Positions 54,595 to 62,617 of a stretch of 64,000 bases of DNA are shown here, piece after piece. The notes beneath the pieces were generated by a model, which saw nothing but the letters and a program-made list of their open reading frames with translations, was not told the origin of the DNA and did not search any database. Each line of letters starts with the position of its first letter. The stretch's first letter is position 1. A program made the position numbers and the translations under genes. This DNA is from Bacteroidaceae bacterium (GTDB lineage Bacteria; Bacteroidota; Bacteroidia; Bacteroidales; Bacteroidaceae), in contig JAFZWM010000018.1 in NCBI GenBank assembly GCA_017617315.1, positions 40,990 through 104,989 of the forward strand, read 5' to 3'.

Positions 54595-55640
54595 TTTTTC
54601 TGAATTCCCCATTTTTCAAGTTTCTTATACTCTTTTTTGGTAAGTCGCATGAACGAGCCATGCTGCGGATTAGCCACGCCCTTTATGTCCTGAGGGTCGC
54701 TGAAGTTCGTGAGGAACTTGTCGGCCTTGCAGATGCGGTAATGCTTTGGGCGGTCGCTGTACTGGATGTAGGCAACGCGCCATCCCTCCTCGCCTACGAT
54801 TTGGAACGCGCTTGCGCCCTCGCACTTTTTCTTTCCCTCGAAGTTTACGAAATCGCGTGCGTCCGGCTCTGGCCACGGGCCTGTAAGCGACTTCGACTTT
54901 GTCTGGAATATTCCGGGCTGGCCGCCTTCCTTCTTAATGAGCATGTGATACATTCCGTCGCTCTCGAGATAGTTGATGTCGGCATCGATTGTGGCATATC
55001 CCCAGTCGAAGAGAACGCGCGGCTTTGTAATCTTGGTGAACGATTTGTCGGCATACGAATAAACCATTCGGTCGTACTTGTCGTTCTCGTTAAAGCTCCA
55101 GATTGAATAATAGATGAGATATCCGCCCTTTTCGCCATTCTTCCACACATAGCTTGGATCCCAGAAAATCTGAGGAGCCCACACGCGGTTTATCTTGCTC
55201 CAGTCGTCAATGATGTCGGGACTCTCGGGGTCGCAGAAAATCTCGTTTCCCTTGCGAAAATCGAACGTTGTGCTTGTCCAGTTTATCAGGTCGTCGCTTT
55301 TCAGGAGGTTTATTCCGTAGTTGTACCACGTTTTCGACTTGCGATTGCACATATCAGTCGTTACCATCAGATAGCCCTTTGCGCCATCGCTCCGTCGACA
55401 GATGTAGGCATCGCGCGCTCCGCCTTCAATCTGGCTTGTTACCTCGGGGTCCATCACCGCCTTGCCTTCGAGCAAATCCTGATAGTTCAGTCCGTCGCGC
55501 GAGATGGCATAAGCCGTCCATTCACCATTGCCAGCCATGTGGCAGTACAAATATCCATAATCACCCTTCTGCACGTTTTGTGCAAAACCCATTGTGTTTG
55601 CAGCAAGCAAAAGAGCCGCTGCCGTCTTTCTAAAGTTCAT
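54591..55640 (-). CDS. Exported GH43-family glycoside hydrolase
   Basis: The 349-residue protein has a signal peptide (MNFRKTAAALLLAANTMGFA) and a five-bladed beta-propeller pattern. Catalytic-type acidic residues appear in EGGARDAYICRR, in NRVWAPQIFWDPSYVW, which is typical of GH43, and in IDADINYLESDGMYHMLIKK. GH43 enzymes release arabinose or xylose from plant glycans. No SusC/SusD pair is adjacent, so it is not in an evident polysaccharide-utilisation locus. Substrate is not assigned. Confidence 0.85.
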   Translation of the reverse strand: MNFRKTAAALLLAANTMGFAQNVQKGDYGYLYCHMAGNGEWTAYAISRDGLNYQDLLEGKAVMDPEVTSQIEGGARDAYICRRSDGAKGYLMVTTDMCNRKSKTWYNYGINLLKSDDLINWTSTTFDFRKGNEIFCDPESPDIIDDWSKINRVWAPQIFWDPSYVWKNGEKGGYLIYYSIWSFNENDKYDRMVYSYADKSFTKITKPRVLFDWGYATIDADINYLESDGMYHMLIKKEGGQPGIFQTKSKSLTGPWPEPDARDFVNFEGKKKCEGASAFQIVGEEGWRVAYIQYSDRPKHYRICKADKFLTNFSDPQDIKGVANPQHGSFMRLTKKEYKKLEKWGIQKK

Positions 55641-55663
55641 ATCAACAGTTATAGTTTCTTTTT

Positions 55664-56491
55664 TTAATCATCATACATAACCGTTCCGCCGTCCTTGCGG
55701 ACTTTTCGCTTTAGCGGAGCGCCTTTCTTGTCGAGCATGTGAACCGATGTTATAATCAGGCCCAGGCCGCTTATAACCAGTCCGTTTTCGCCGTCCTTGC
55801 CAATCAGTCTGTTGTAAATCGATGAGTTTACCTGAAAATCGATGTAGCCTGATTTCTGAAGTTTGATAGGCTCTTCCTGAAATCCGTACCAGTCCCAGTC
55901 GCTGCCGATGTAGTAAGTTCGCAACGCCCCAACCTCGTTGTGCCTTCCGGTTAGCTGATAGGCAATTCGCATGATGTCGCCCGGACGCGCATCGGAGAGG
56001 TTGAACAGGAAGCACGGAATGTGAACAAAGTCATGCCAAGTAGCCAGACGAGCCTTGCCGAACCAGATGGCATCGGCGCACTCCTGCTTGTTGCTGTATT
56101 CTGACGAATATGTGTCGATTGACGTTACCGTACACTCGCATCCCTGAAGCACCAGTCCGTACTGGCGCATTGCCAAGATGATGTCGGAGGTTACGACAAT
56201 CTCTACCCTGTCGTTTATCACCTCCTTGTTGAGATAGAACGAAACGAGCATGGGCCAGTTTGTCGTTGCCGCCTTTAGTACGAGTTGCGGATTTTTCTCC
56301 TGCGGAGCCACGTCGCACACCTTTACGCTTATCACATCGCCAAACGTAAGATTCTTGAAAGCTCCGCTGAACAGCATTATCTTCTCGCTCCAGCTAAGTG
56401 CCATTCTGCCGTTCCACACATTAGTAGACTTTACAGGTGACGAAATCAATAATGCCACAATCGATATTAGTATTATATAAATTCGTTTCAT
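55664..56491 (-). CDS. Exported protein with two tandem jelly-roll-like repeats
   Basis: The 275-residue protein has a signal peptide (MKRIYIILISIVALLISSPV). It shows an internal duplication: NVWNGRMALSWSEKIML (24-40) matches AIWFGKARLATWHDFVH (141-157). GD at 51-52 matches GD at 171-172, and YGLVLQGCECTVTSI (111-125) matches NGLVISGLGLIITSV (236-250). The repeats look like beta-sandwich, possibly carbohydrate-binding, modules. It lies upstream of the GH43 gene on the same strand with a TATATTTG box before it. The function is inferred only. Confidence 0.75.
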   Translation of the reverse strand: MKRIYIILISIVALLISSPVKSTNVWNGRMALSWSEKIMLFSGAFKNLTFGDVISVKVCDVAPQEKNPQLVLKAATTNWPMLVSFYLNKEVINDRVEIVVTSDIILAMRQYGLVLQGCECTVTSIDTYSSEYSNKQECADAIWFGKARLATWHDFVHIPCFLFNLSDARPGDIMRIAYQLTGRHNEVGALRTYYIGSDWDWYGFQEEPIKLQKSGYIDFQVNSSIYNRLIGKDGENGLVISGLGLIITSVHMLDKKGAPLKRKVRKDGGTVMYDD

Positions 56492-56516
56492 CTGATTAAA
56501 AGGCTATTGTTCGGCG

Positions 56517-56524
56517 CAAATATA
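56517..56524 (-). promoter_or_regulatory. Promoter -7 box for the exported-protein/GH43 unit
   Basis: The minus strand reads TATATTTG, 26 bases before the ATG at 56491. Confidence 0.55.
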
Positions 56525-56681
56525 AAAATATTTTTCGTAAAGAAGAGTCTATTTTTAATGTGAACATCAGCACGATGGCAAAATATGATTATTTTTTCAC
56601 AAAAACGGATGTAAATTGCTCATATTTTCGCATCGCCGCCACCCTTTTATAGGGATATTCCGCTTAAAATAGGGAAAATTA

Positions 56682-56713
56682 TTTGGTTTCTGTACAAAAC
56701 TAAACTATCTTTG
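56682..56713 (+). promoter_or_regulatory. Promoter of the OmpA lipoprotein gene
   Basis: TTTG (56682-56685) and TATCTTTG (56706-56713) are 20 bases apart, 33 bases before the start codon. Confidence 0.75.
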
Positions 56714-56745
56714 CCGTCGCAAACAAACAAAAATTTAGAGGAAAA

Positions 56746-57594
56746 ATGAAAAAATCTATAGTATTAACATTTTGCGCCGTTATGGCATTGAGCAGTTGTG
56801 TAAGCAAGAAGGACTTGCTTGACTGCCAAGTTGAATTCAAACAAGTACAGACAAACTATCAGGACGCTCGCGAGAAGATTGCATCGCTGACTGCACAGCT
56901 CGAGGCAGCACAGAAGGCAAACGAGAGCCTTCAGAGAGCATTGAAGGCACAGAAGGAGACAAACACAAACCTTCAGAACTCGCTCGACAAATCGCTTGTA
57001 AACGCCAATTCGAACAACGTGAACATAGCAAAACTGGTTGACCAGATTAACGAGTCTAACCAGTACATCCGTCATCTTGTTGAGGTAAAGAGCAAGAGCG
57101 ACTCTCTGAACCTTGTGCTTCAGAACAGCCTTACACGCTCTTTGTCTAAGGAGGAGATGAAAGAGGTTGACGTTCAGGTGCTGAAGGGCGTTGTGTACAT
57201 CTCGCTCGCCGACAACATGCTTTACGAGAGCGGTTCGTACAAGGTTAACAGCCGCGCATCAGAGACTCTTTCGAAGATTGCAAAGATTATCAAGGATCAC
57301 GACGGATACGACGTTCTAATCGAGGGTAACACCGACAATGTGCCAATCTCTCAGACCAACATCCGCAACAACTGGGATTTGTCTTGTCTTCGCGCATCAA
57401 GCGTTGTTCAGGAGCTTCAGAACAAGTACGGAGTTGACCCTAAGCGTCTGACTGCCGGCGGTAGAGGCGAGTACAACCCTATCGTGTCAAACAACACAGC
57501 CGTTGGAAAGCAGCGCAACCGTCGTACTCAGATTATCATCACTCCAAAGCTCGACCAGTTCATGGAGTTGATAGACAAGGCTCCAAACGAGTAA
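56746..57594 (+). CDS. OmpA-family lipoprotein with a coiled-coil stalk
   Basis: The 282-residue envelope protein starts with a lipoprotein signal (MKKSIVLTFCAVMALSSCVS). A long alpha-helical coiled coil (about 30-130) of Glu/Ala/Gln/Lys composition follows, then a C-terminal OmpA domain that binds peptidoglycan: VLIEGNTDNVPISQTN, NWDLSCLRASSVVQELQ, LTAGGRGEYNPIVSN and KQRNRRTQIIITP. It should bridge outer membrane and cell wall. Its own consensus promoter and a terminator make it a single-gene unit. Confidence 0.93.
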   Translation: MKKSIVLTFCAVMALSSCVSKKDLLDCQVEFKQVQTNYQDAREKIASLTAQLEAAQKANESLQRALKAQKETNTNLQNSLDKSLVNANSNNVNIAKLVDQINESNQYIRHLVEVKSKSDSLNLVLQNSLTRSLSKEEMKEVDVQVLKGVVYISLADNMLYESGSYKVNSRASETLSKIAKIIKDHDGYDVLIEGNTDNVPISQTNIRNNWDLSCLRASSVVQELQNKYGVDPKRLTAGGRGEYNPIVSNNTAVGKQRNRRTQIIITPKLDQFMELIDKAPNE

Positions 57595-57618
57595 CGGAAA
57601 TATTCAATCAGCATAAAG

Positions 57619-57647
57619 GAGGAAGGCTTCGCAACGAGGCTTTCCTC
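57619..57647 (+). terminator. Terminator after the OmpA lipoprotein gene
   Basis: GAGGAAGGC pairs with GCTTTCCTC, with small imperfections, and is followed by a run of seven T. Downstream to 57834 there is AT-rich sequence with GAAA/TTGA-like direct repeats and no gene. Confidence 0.75.
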
Positions 57648-57834
57648 TTTTTTTGAATCGGATTGTTGAAAGTTGAAACTTGAGAATTGAAACATGAAAA
57701 TTTGAAAGTTAAAAATTGAGAGGGAAAACTTGAATCTACAAAGAAATCATCCATCTTCCTACATTCTTCCTTGACCTTTTTTACTTTCGACTTACAAATG
57801 CCCATTGGCAACCATACATTGCTTTCCAATTAAG

Positions 57835-58062
57835 ACGCCAGTTCGGGATAAGAAAAGGCCATAAAAATTGGTAATCTCGCTAATTGTTGTATCTTTATAG
57901 CTGTAAACGAATAAATCGCTCTATACACAACTTCATCATGAACATCTGCTCGGCACTTACTGCGTATTGCTTCTTCGACAACAAGCCTGATGCGTCGCCT
58001 GTGCATGTGGAAAACTCAAGACATTTGACTGTTTGAACTGTAATCTTATCCCGAACTGGCGT
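57835..58062. mobile_element. MITE-like element with 18-base terminal inverted repeats
   Basis: ACGCCAGTTCGGGATAAG (57835-57852) and its exact reverse complement (58045-58062) bound a 228-base segment. The interior has no complete gene; a minus-strand frame through it includes the repeat itself and looks meaningless. Perfect long terminal repeats around a short non-coding core are typical of a miniature element mobilised by an IS transposase. No certain target-site duplication can be seen. It sits at the left end of the Rhs cassette array. Confidence 0.6.
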
Positions 58063-58102
58063 AATGATTACAAATTCTGAATCTGAAAAAAATGAAAATA
58101 AG

Positions 58103-58222
58103 AAAAACAAGAGCGGAAAGTCGAAAGAGTTTGATTCTTCGTTTTTCCGCCCTATTGCTTATTTTGCAAGGCTATGCCTTGGGGGCATGTTTAATGCGCT
58201 CGGTGTTGGAAATTAGAGAGAG
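58103..58222 (-). repeat. Cassette-end repeat A with terminator hairpin
   Basis: This block is similar to 59721-59856 (shared GCGGAAAGTCGAAAGAG, TTTTGCAAGGCTATGCCTTG and a GCTCGG.GTTGGAAAT end). On the minus strand it forms a hairpin, GCGGAAA..TTTCCGC with inner CGAAGA/TCTTTCG pairing, followed by TCTTGTTTTTC. It thus ends the transcript of the first immunity gene. The small AAGGCTATGCCTT hairpin is also repeated. Confidence 0.7.
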
Positions 58223-58239
58223 TAAAATGCAAGATAAAA

Positions 58240-58707
58240 TCATATCACAATTGAGAAAACAAATAAATTCCATTTTTGTTTGTTTTCCTTTCTTATCCAC
58301 CGCCCTTCTGTCTGTTCTAAGTATTTTACATACTTTTCGATGACTAAAGTGTTAGCCTTGTAAGATGGACATAATGGTTCAAAGACTCTTATCTCTTGCA
58401 CTTGCAACTGTTCGTTAAATAAAATAAAGAAAAGAACCCTTCCTCCATAATCTTCATTACAAGAATCCAAAGATGAAAATAGTTCTTTTATGAGTCCTTC
58501 TTTCCCCTTGTCAAAACAGACCATATTAGGTATGACATAAATCTCCTTACCCATTTTATCAACATATATCACCAGACTATCTGATAGATATTTAGCTATA
58601 ACCCCATTATTATCTCTAATAATCTTATTTTCTTCTTTTTGACAGCAAGGTATATTTGCAGAACACGACAGGCTCAGCAATGTAAATACTATAAAAATTA
58701 TTCTCAT
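58240..58707 (-). CDS. Lipoprotein, probable immunity protein of Rhs cassette 1
   Basis: The 155-residue protein has a short lipoprotein leader (MRIIFIVFTLLSLSC). The mature part contains KYLSDSLVIYVDKMGKEIYV and VRVFEPLCPSYK-like stretches that match no family I know. Its ATG overlaps the toxin stop as TAATG, the coupling expected of toxin/immunity pairs. An envelope location suits protection from an envelope-acting metalloprotease-like toxin. The immunity role is inferred from position only. Confidence 0.7.
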   Translation of the reverse strand: MRIIFIVFTLLSLSCSANIPCCQKEENKIIRDNNGVIAKYLSDSLVIYVDKMGKEIYVIPNMVCFDKGKEGLIKELFSSLDSCNEDYGGRVLFFILFNEQLQVQEIRVFEPLCPSYKANTLVIEKYVKYLEQTEGRWIRKENKQKWNLFVFSIVI

Positions 58708-59642
58708 TATTTAAATATTTTTCCTGTAAGTGACTCTAAATAATCGTATCCAAATCTTTTCATAACATTCCATTGTCTCTCAAATATGAAATCTGCATTT
58801 CCACTATGGCTATGTGGCAAACCTCTCATATATAAAACAACGTGACCAAATTCATGTGCAATAGCACAAGAACGTTGATTAATAGTTCCTTTGTCATTTA
58901 TATAAATTGTTATATGATTAGTTGCAGATTTTTTCAATTCGTTTGAGTTTATCGGATATAAACTCTGACCAAAATTTCCACATATTGTTTTCCCCGCAGG
59001 ATATAAATCCGACGCAATTCCATTGTTATACTCTTTTGCATAATCTATATCAACAGGCTCTCCCCATTGGTCAATTTTCCTCTCCCCATTCATAATATAA
59101 TCACTTTCCTTTGTTGTTCGAAGATCAACCATTTGTGGATTAACCGCAATCTCATACAAATCTTGAAGAAAAGTATCATTTGAACTACTTACGGCATCCG
59201 AAATTGACGAAGGGTCTAATACTCCATTATTAACCTTCATATGGATATTACACCCTGCCTCTAATCCATTATAAATTGCTAGAATTGCTTTGGTATCAAT
59301 TGTTATACTATCTCCATGCAAATCAATATAGTTCACAGGATTATTGCCATAATATGCATACGGAGAAATATGGTAATATTTCTCACACAATGGGTCGAGA
59401 CTTGTGAATCCCGGCACAAATGGATCGTGCTGGCGTGCACCATAGTCGTACCAGTCCAAGCCGTGTGTGCGGTCGAGTTCCTTGCCGTTATACTTGTATG
59501 GCTGCGCATCTGGACTTTTAGCGTAAGCAGCCTCGTTGGTAGAGAACACCTCACCAAACGGGTAGTAGTTCGTTACCTGTTCTACATAGCCGTCTTCGCA
59601 TATTACAGAGCGGTTGTTGCTATTGTAAAGCCTGTTTTCCAC
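58707..59642 (-). CDS. Orphan Rhs tip with a zinc-metallopeptidase-like toxin domain (cassette 1)
   Basis: The 311-residue frame starts at a GTG (59642) just after an in-frame stop. Residues ~22-108 are the end of an Rhs core: VTNYYPFGEVFSTNEAAY, YKYNGKELDRTHGLDWYDYG, FTSLDPLCEKYYHISPYAYY, then NNPVNYIDLHGD. The variable tail follows and contains AIAHEFGHVVLYMRGLPHSH with a zincin HExxH at 263-267 and further histidines. The YD-repeat body of a full Rhs protein is absent, so this is a displaced tip. A TAATTTTG box lies before the GTG. Toxicity is inferred from the architecture. Confidence 0.75.
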   Translation of the reverse strand: MENRLYNSNNRSVICEDGYVEQVTNYYPFGEVFSTNEAAYAKSPDAQPYKYNGKELDRTHGLDWYDYGARQHDPFVPGFTSLDPLCEKYYHISPYAYYGNNPVNYIDLHGDSITIDTKAILAIYNGLEAGCNIHMKVNNGVLDPSSISDAVSSSNDTFLQDLYEIAVNPQMVDLRTTKESDYIMNGERKIDQWGEPVDIDYAKEYNNGIASDLYPAGKTICGNFGQSLYPINSNELKKSATNHITIYINDKGTINQRSCAIAHEFGHVVLYMRGLPHSHSGNADFIFERQWNVMKRFGYDYLESLTGKIFK

Positions 59643-59737
59643 AATTTTTGAATTGGTTTTTTACGGCGGTAAATGTACAAAATTATTTTTTTGCCGAAGC
59701 CTAATTTTGCCAACATTTTGAAAAACAAAAGCGGAAA
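59356..59737 (-). repeat. Direct repeat, copy 1 (Rhs core end plus leader)
   Basis: About 380 bases resemble 61022-61403 closely. They cover the Rhs-core codons from VTNYYPFG to ISPYAY, the GTG start, the TAATTTTG box and further upstream bases up to GCGGAAA. Differences are scattered substitutions and a few single-base indels. The repeat gives homologous recombination a target for exchanging tips. Confidence 0.85.
59678..59685 (-). promoter_or_regulatory. Conserved promoter-like box before Rhs tip 1
   Basis: The minus strand reads TAATTTTG followed by TACATTTAC, identical in copy 2 and 36 bases before the GTG. No convincing -33 element is present. Confidence 0.4.
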
Positions 59738-59856
59738 GTCGAAAGAGTTTAATTCTTCGTTTTTCACTCTGCTGTTTATTTTGCAAGGCTATGCCTTGGG
59801 GGGGGCATTACTAATAGTTCTGGACATTGTGCTCGGAGTTGGAAATCAAGAGAGAA
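59721..59856 (-). repeat. Cassette-end repeat B
   Basis: This is a diverged copy of block A between immunity gene 2 and Rhs tip 1. The long stem has decayed on one side, but the AAGGCTATGCCTT hairpin is kept, followed by a run of eight G (59800s). Confidence 0.65.
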
Positions 59857-59860
59857 CTGA

Positions 59861-60349
59861 CTATCTCCTCATATTTAGCATATCTATTAATTCTACGAAT
59901 TCTTTACTAAAAACATACCTCATTCTATCATACGAATACGCTGCTATTAGGCGGAATTCCCGTGTTTTAGTCTTTGGTATATAGAGAGAAAACGCCGCTG
60001 GATAATAATCTGCGATTACCAGATTTTCATCTCTATCTATTTTTGACAATATCACAGGAGTATTATTCTCGATAAATAAATCTGTAATAAGATTCTTTAC
60101 TCTTGCAACAGAGTCTTTGTCTGTTATAACTGAAACCAGACTGGTATCCTTTCTGTTTCCTATCATGTCAGAATTAACTTTTCTGATTTCTATCTTATCA
60201 GAGCATATAGATGCTATTGTTGATAGGCCATCCATAAAGTAGCGTTTATGAACCATTCTTATCTCTAAATAAGTTGTACTCAGATTGATATCTTGAGAAT
60301 AAGCTATTTGTACGAACATGCACACAAATAGTAAAAACGTAGTTTTCAT
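59861..60349 (-). CDS. Exported protein, probable immunity protein of Rhs cassette 2
   Basis: The 162-residue protein has a clear signal peptide (MKTTFLLFVCMFVQIAYS, cleavage before QD) but no lipobox. The mature part is mixed alpha/beta (STTYLEIRMVHKRYFMDGLS, VIADYYPAAFSLYIPK) with no family I recognise. The ATG overlaps the toxin's TGA as ATGA. As in cassette 1, the immunity protein is exported, implying that the toxin acts in the periplasm. The role is inferred from position. Confidence 0.7.
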   Translation of the reverse strand: MKTTFLLFVCMFVQIAYSQDINLSTTYLEIRMVHKRYFMDGLSTIASICSDKIEIRKVNSDMIGNRKDTSLVSVITDKDSVARVKNLITDLFIENNTPVILSKIDRDENLVIADYYPAAFSLYIPKTKTREFRLIAAYSYDRMRYVFSKEFVELIDMLNMRR

Positions 60350-61308
60350 AGATTTAAAACTTTTTCTAAGATTTTCAAATTATACATTCTATATAATTCC
60401 ATTTGGCGTTGATTAAAATGTCTACATTTGTCTGTCATTTTTAAATAATTAAAACATAAAGCATTGGAATATGCTTTCCAATGGTTGTATTTTTCATCAC
60501 CATAATCTTTTATTATATGCGAATACCATTCATGCCCTAACATTGTTGCTTCTAAGTTCTCAACAGTAGATTCATAGCTATCCTTATATATTTTTGAAAC
60601 ATACATATGCCCACTTTTATTCTCAGGATTATAATTTGATAAGAAATTCCATTCATCCGTATCTTTATATATTACCCGATTATCTATGGAAGCCATAGTA
60701 AACTTCTCGTCAAACACCATTTTCCCTTCCCAACGCTCCAATATGTTTGTCATAATGTTACCGATAGCATCACCACTTAGTTCAACTTCGTCCATAGAAG
60801 AAACTCCATTAAACTTACTAAGTTCTTTTATGCTATAATCAGACAGTTTGCTTACATCCAAAATTTCATCTTCAGGTAAATCTGCATTAATGTCACAATT
60901 GTAAATGTAAATCTGTCCTGTATAACCTTCAGAAGTGCAGCCCAAAAACATTCCATTACTACTAAATACTGGATTTTCGCCATTTGGATCAACCAACATC
61001 ACTGGATTATTTACGCAATACGCATACGGAGAAATATGGTAATATTTCTCACACAATGGATCAAGCGAAGTGAATCCCGGCACAAATGGTTCGTGCTGGC
61101 GTGCGCCATAGTCGTACCAGTCCAAGCCGTGTGTGCGGTCGAGTTCCTTGCCGTTATACTTGTATGGCTGCGCATCTGGGCTTTTAGTGTAAGCAGCCTC
61201 GTTGGTAGAGAACACACCACCAAATGGGTAATAGTTCGTTACTTGTCGCACAACGCAAAATTCGTTTATAACGGTGCGGTTGTTGCTATTGTAATGTTTG
61301 TTTTTCAC
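60346..61308 (-). CDS. Orphan Rhs tip with an HExxxH-containing toxin domain (cassette 2)
   Basis: From the GTG at 61308, aligned with the GTG of cassette 1, the protein has about 320 residues. The first ~100 repeat the Rhs core end almost exactly (VTNYYPFGGVFSTNEAAY to ISPYAYCVNNPVMLVDPNGE). The variable tail then carries EATMLGHEWYSHIIKDYG and KYNHWKAYSNAL. HEWYSH is HExxxH, not a canonical HExxH, so zinc peptidase activity is possible but unproven. The open frame continues upstream to 61473 through leader DNA, which I regard as non-coding. Confidence 0.72.
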   Translation of the reverse strand: MKNKHYNSNNRTVINEFCVVRQVTNYYPFGGVFSTNEAAYTKSPDAQPYKYNGKELDRTHGLDWYDYGARQHEPFVPGFTSLDPLCEKYYHISPYAYCVNNPVMLVDPNGENPVFSSNGMFLGCTSEGYTGQIYIYNCDINADLPEDEILDVSKLSDYSIKELSKFNGVSSMDEVELSGDAIGNIMTNILERWEGKMVFDEKFTMASIDNRVIYKDTDEWNFLSNYNPENKSGHMYVSKIYKDSYESTVENLEATMLGHEWYSHIIKDYGDEKYNHWKAYSNALCFNYLKMTDKCRHFNQRQMELYRMYNLKILEKVLNL

Positions 61309-61403
61309 AATTTTGAATTGATGTTTTTTACGGCAGTAAATGTACAAAATTATTTTTTGCAGAAGCCTAATCTTGCCAATATTTTGAAAAACAAGAGCGG
61401 AAA
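61022..61403 (-). repeat. Direct repeat, copy 2 (Rhs core end plus leader)
   Basis: This is the partner of 59356-59737, and by my boundaries both are 382 bases. It contains the same Rhs-core codons, GTG start and TAATTTTG box. Confidence 0.85.
61345..61352 (-). promoter_or_regulatory. Conserved promoter-like box before Rhs tip 2
   Basis: The minus strand reads TAATTTTG followed by TACATTTAC, as in copy 1, 37 bases before the GTG. Confidence 0.4.
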
Positions 61404-61438
61404 AACTAAATAGGTTGATTTCGTTGTTTTTCCGCTCT
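61394..61438 (-). terminator. Terminator of Rhs cassette 3
   Basis: AGAGCGGAAAAAC (61394-61406) and GTTTTTCCGCTCT (61426-61438) form a perfect 13-base stem. On the minus strand TGTTTTTC follows. It lies about 40 bases after the third immunity gene and is the intact form of the stem seen in blocks A and B. Confidence 0.85.
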
Positions 61439-61480
61439 ATTTGGGCTGTATTTGCAACCTTATGCTTGCGCATACTGTTT

Positions 61481-62617
61481 TCACTTATTATAGATTTCTT
61501 TTACAAGTAATTCTGTTACACCATTTTTCCGAACTTTGCAGAAGTCTTGGATTCTGCGATAACATTCATACCAATGGTTTTCCTCTATGTCATAGAGTTT
61601 TAAATGAATCCAGTCATTTATGATATTTATAAGGAATCCTGTAGATTCTATATATTCATCTTCGGTTTCATCTGAAATTAGGGATAATATATCCCCATTT
61701 TCTTTTGCATCAAGAAGCAAAGACAATAATTGATCACTATCATATATTATGCTAACATCTTCTATTGCATTCCTTGGTATTTTATTTGTGTAAAGCAACT
61801 CTATCTTATCTAAATAGAAGCCACCATGTCCAAAAGTTACAATGTCTTTAACATTGTATTCTTCTAAGCCGCATTCCTTGCCATCTGGATTTATCTTTTT
61901 TAAACTAATTCTATCTTCTTGTATGGATTCTACAAAACCGACTAAATCTTCTTCGTTTTTTATATCAGTAGCGTTCTGCACATCGACAAGTTTCTTTTCC
62001 TTCATGCTTTGGCGCAGAAAATCAAGACGAATGTCAGTTGATTCAATATTACATTTGTCAATTTTTATTCGATTTTCGTAAAGGTAAGGATACATATTCA
62101 ATTCTGGCATATAAACCCCAATTTTCTCAATTGTTTCTATCGGAAAACAAATAATGCCATTATCAATATTATAGTATGGATTAAATGTGTGTAGAATAAT
62201 TGTATTCTCATTAAACCCAACGATATATGCATAATAACCAACCTTACAGATGTTGGTATGATATAATGCAGGAATCTCCTTACCCCATAAGTGATGTAAG
62301 TATTCACGGATTTTACTTCCTATGATTGTTTTCTCTTCTTTTATTGCGAATTTATCTTTATTGGCAATTACTTTATTAAGATACTCTGTATCTGCACTAT
62401 TAGTATCAAAACTGACAATGTCAGAAGACTTCACTTGAATAGTTGCAACAATTTCACCATTTTCACCATAGGACATAAAGTCCAACAGATTATCTGCATA
62501 TTTGATAATCTTTCCATAATAAATATTATCGTAAGAATCATCAATTGTACGTAATCCTACAATAGTACCATTTGATAATGCTTTTATGATTTCTTCCATA
62601 TTCTCTTTATCTTTCAA
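61481..62617 (-). CDS. Cytosolic repeat protein, probable immunity protein of Rhs cassette 3
   Basis: The protein has 378 residues from a TTG at 62617 overlapping the toxin TGA (TTGA), or 372 from the ATG at 62599. It has no signal peptide. It appears to be built of about four related ~70-90-residue beta-rich units: NGTIVGLRTIDDSYDNIYYG, YYAYIVGFNENTIILHTFN, DLVGFVESIQEDRISLKKIN and ESTGFLINIINDWIHLKLYD. Each has a GfI..i..d.i.L pattern of SH3/Sm-like barrels. No catalytic motif is visible. Immunity function is inferred from the coupling to the toxin gene. Confidence 0.7.
   Translation of the reverse strand: MKDKENMEEIIKALSNGTIVGLRTIDDSYDNIYYGKIIKYADNLLDFMSYGENGEIVATIQVKSSDIVSFDTNSADTEYLNKVIANKDKFAIKEEKTIIGSKIREYLHHLWGKEIPALYHTNICKVGYYAYIVGFNENTIILHTFNPYYNIDNGIICFPIETIEKIGVYMPELNMYPYLYENRIKIDKCNIESTDIRLDFLRQSMKEKKLVDVQNATDIKNEEDLVGFVESIQEDRISLKKINPDGKECGLEEYNVKDIVTFGHGGFYLDKIELLYTNKIPRNAIEDVSIIYDSDQLLSLLLDAKENGDILSLISDETEDEYIESTGFLINIINDWIHLKLYDIEENHWYECYRRIQDFCKVRKNGVTELLVKEIYNK

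Noticed and set aside
57608..57829. 73-codon minus-strand frame after the OmpA gene
   Set aside because: It starts outside any promoter and runs through repeated GAAA/TTGA-like sequence into the terminator region, giving a low-quality translation.
57895..58110. 71-codon minus-strand frame within the MITE-like element
   Set aside because: It includes the terminal inverted repeat and has no recognisable domain.
58092..58343. 83-codon plus-strand frame, with a similar one at 59673-59984
   Set aside because: Both translate the cassette-end repeat blocks and run antisense into the immunity genes. The similarity is due to the DNA repeat, not to protein conservation.
59316..59651. 111-codon plus-strand frame, with a similar one at 61036-61413
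   Set aside because: They are antisense to the conserved Rhs core in the two direct-repeat copies.
61309..61473. N-terminal extension of Rhs tip 2
   Set aside because: It translates the leader and hairpin DNA. The aligned position in copy 1 has a stop, and both copies share a GTG at the start of the Rhs codons.
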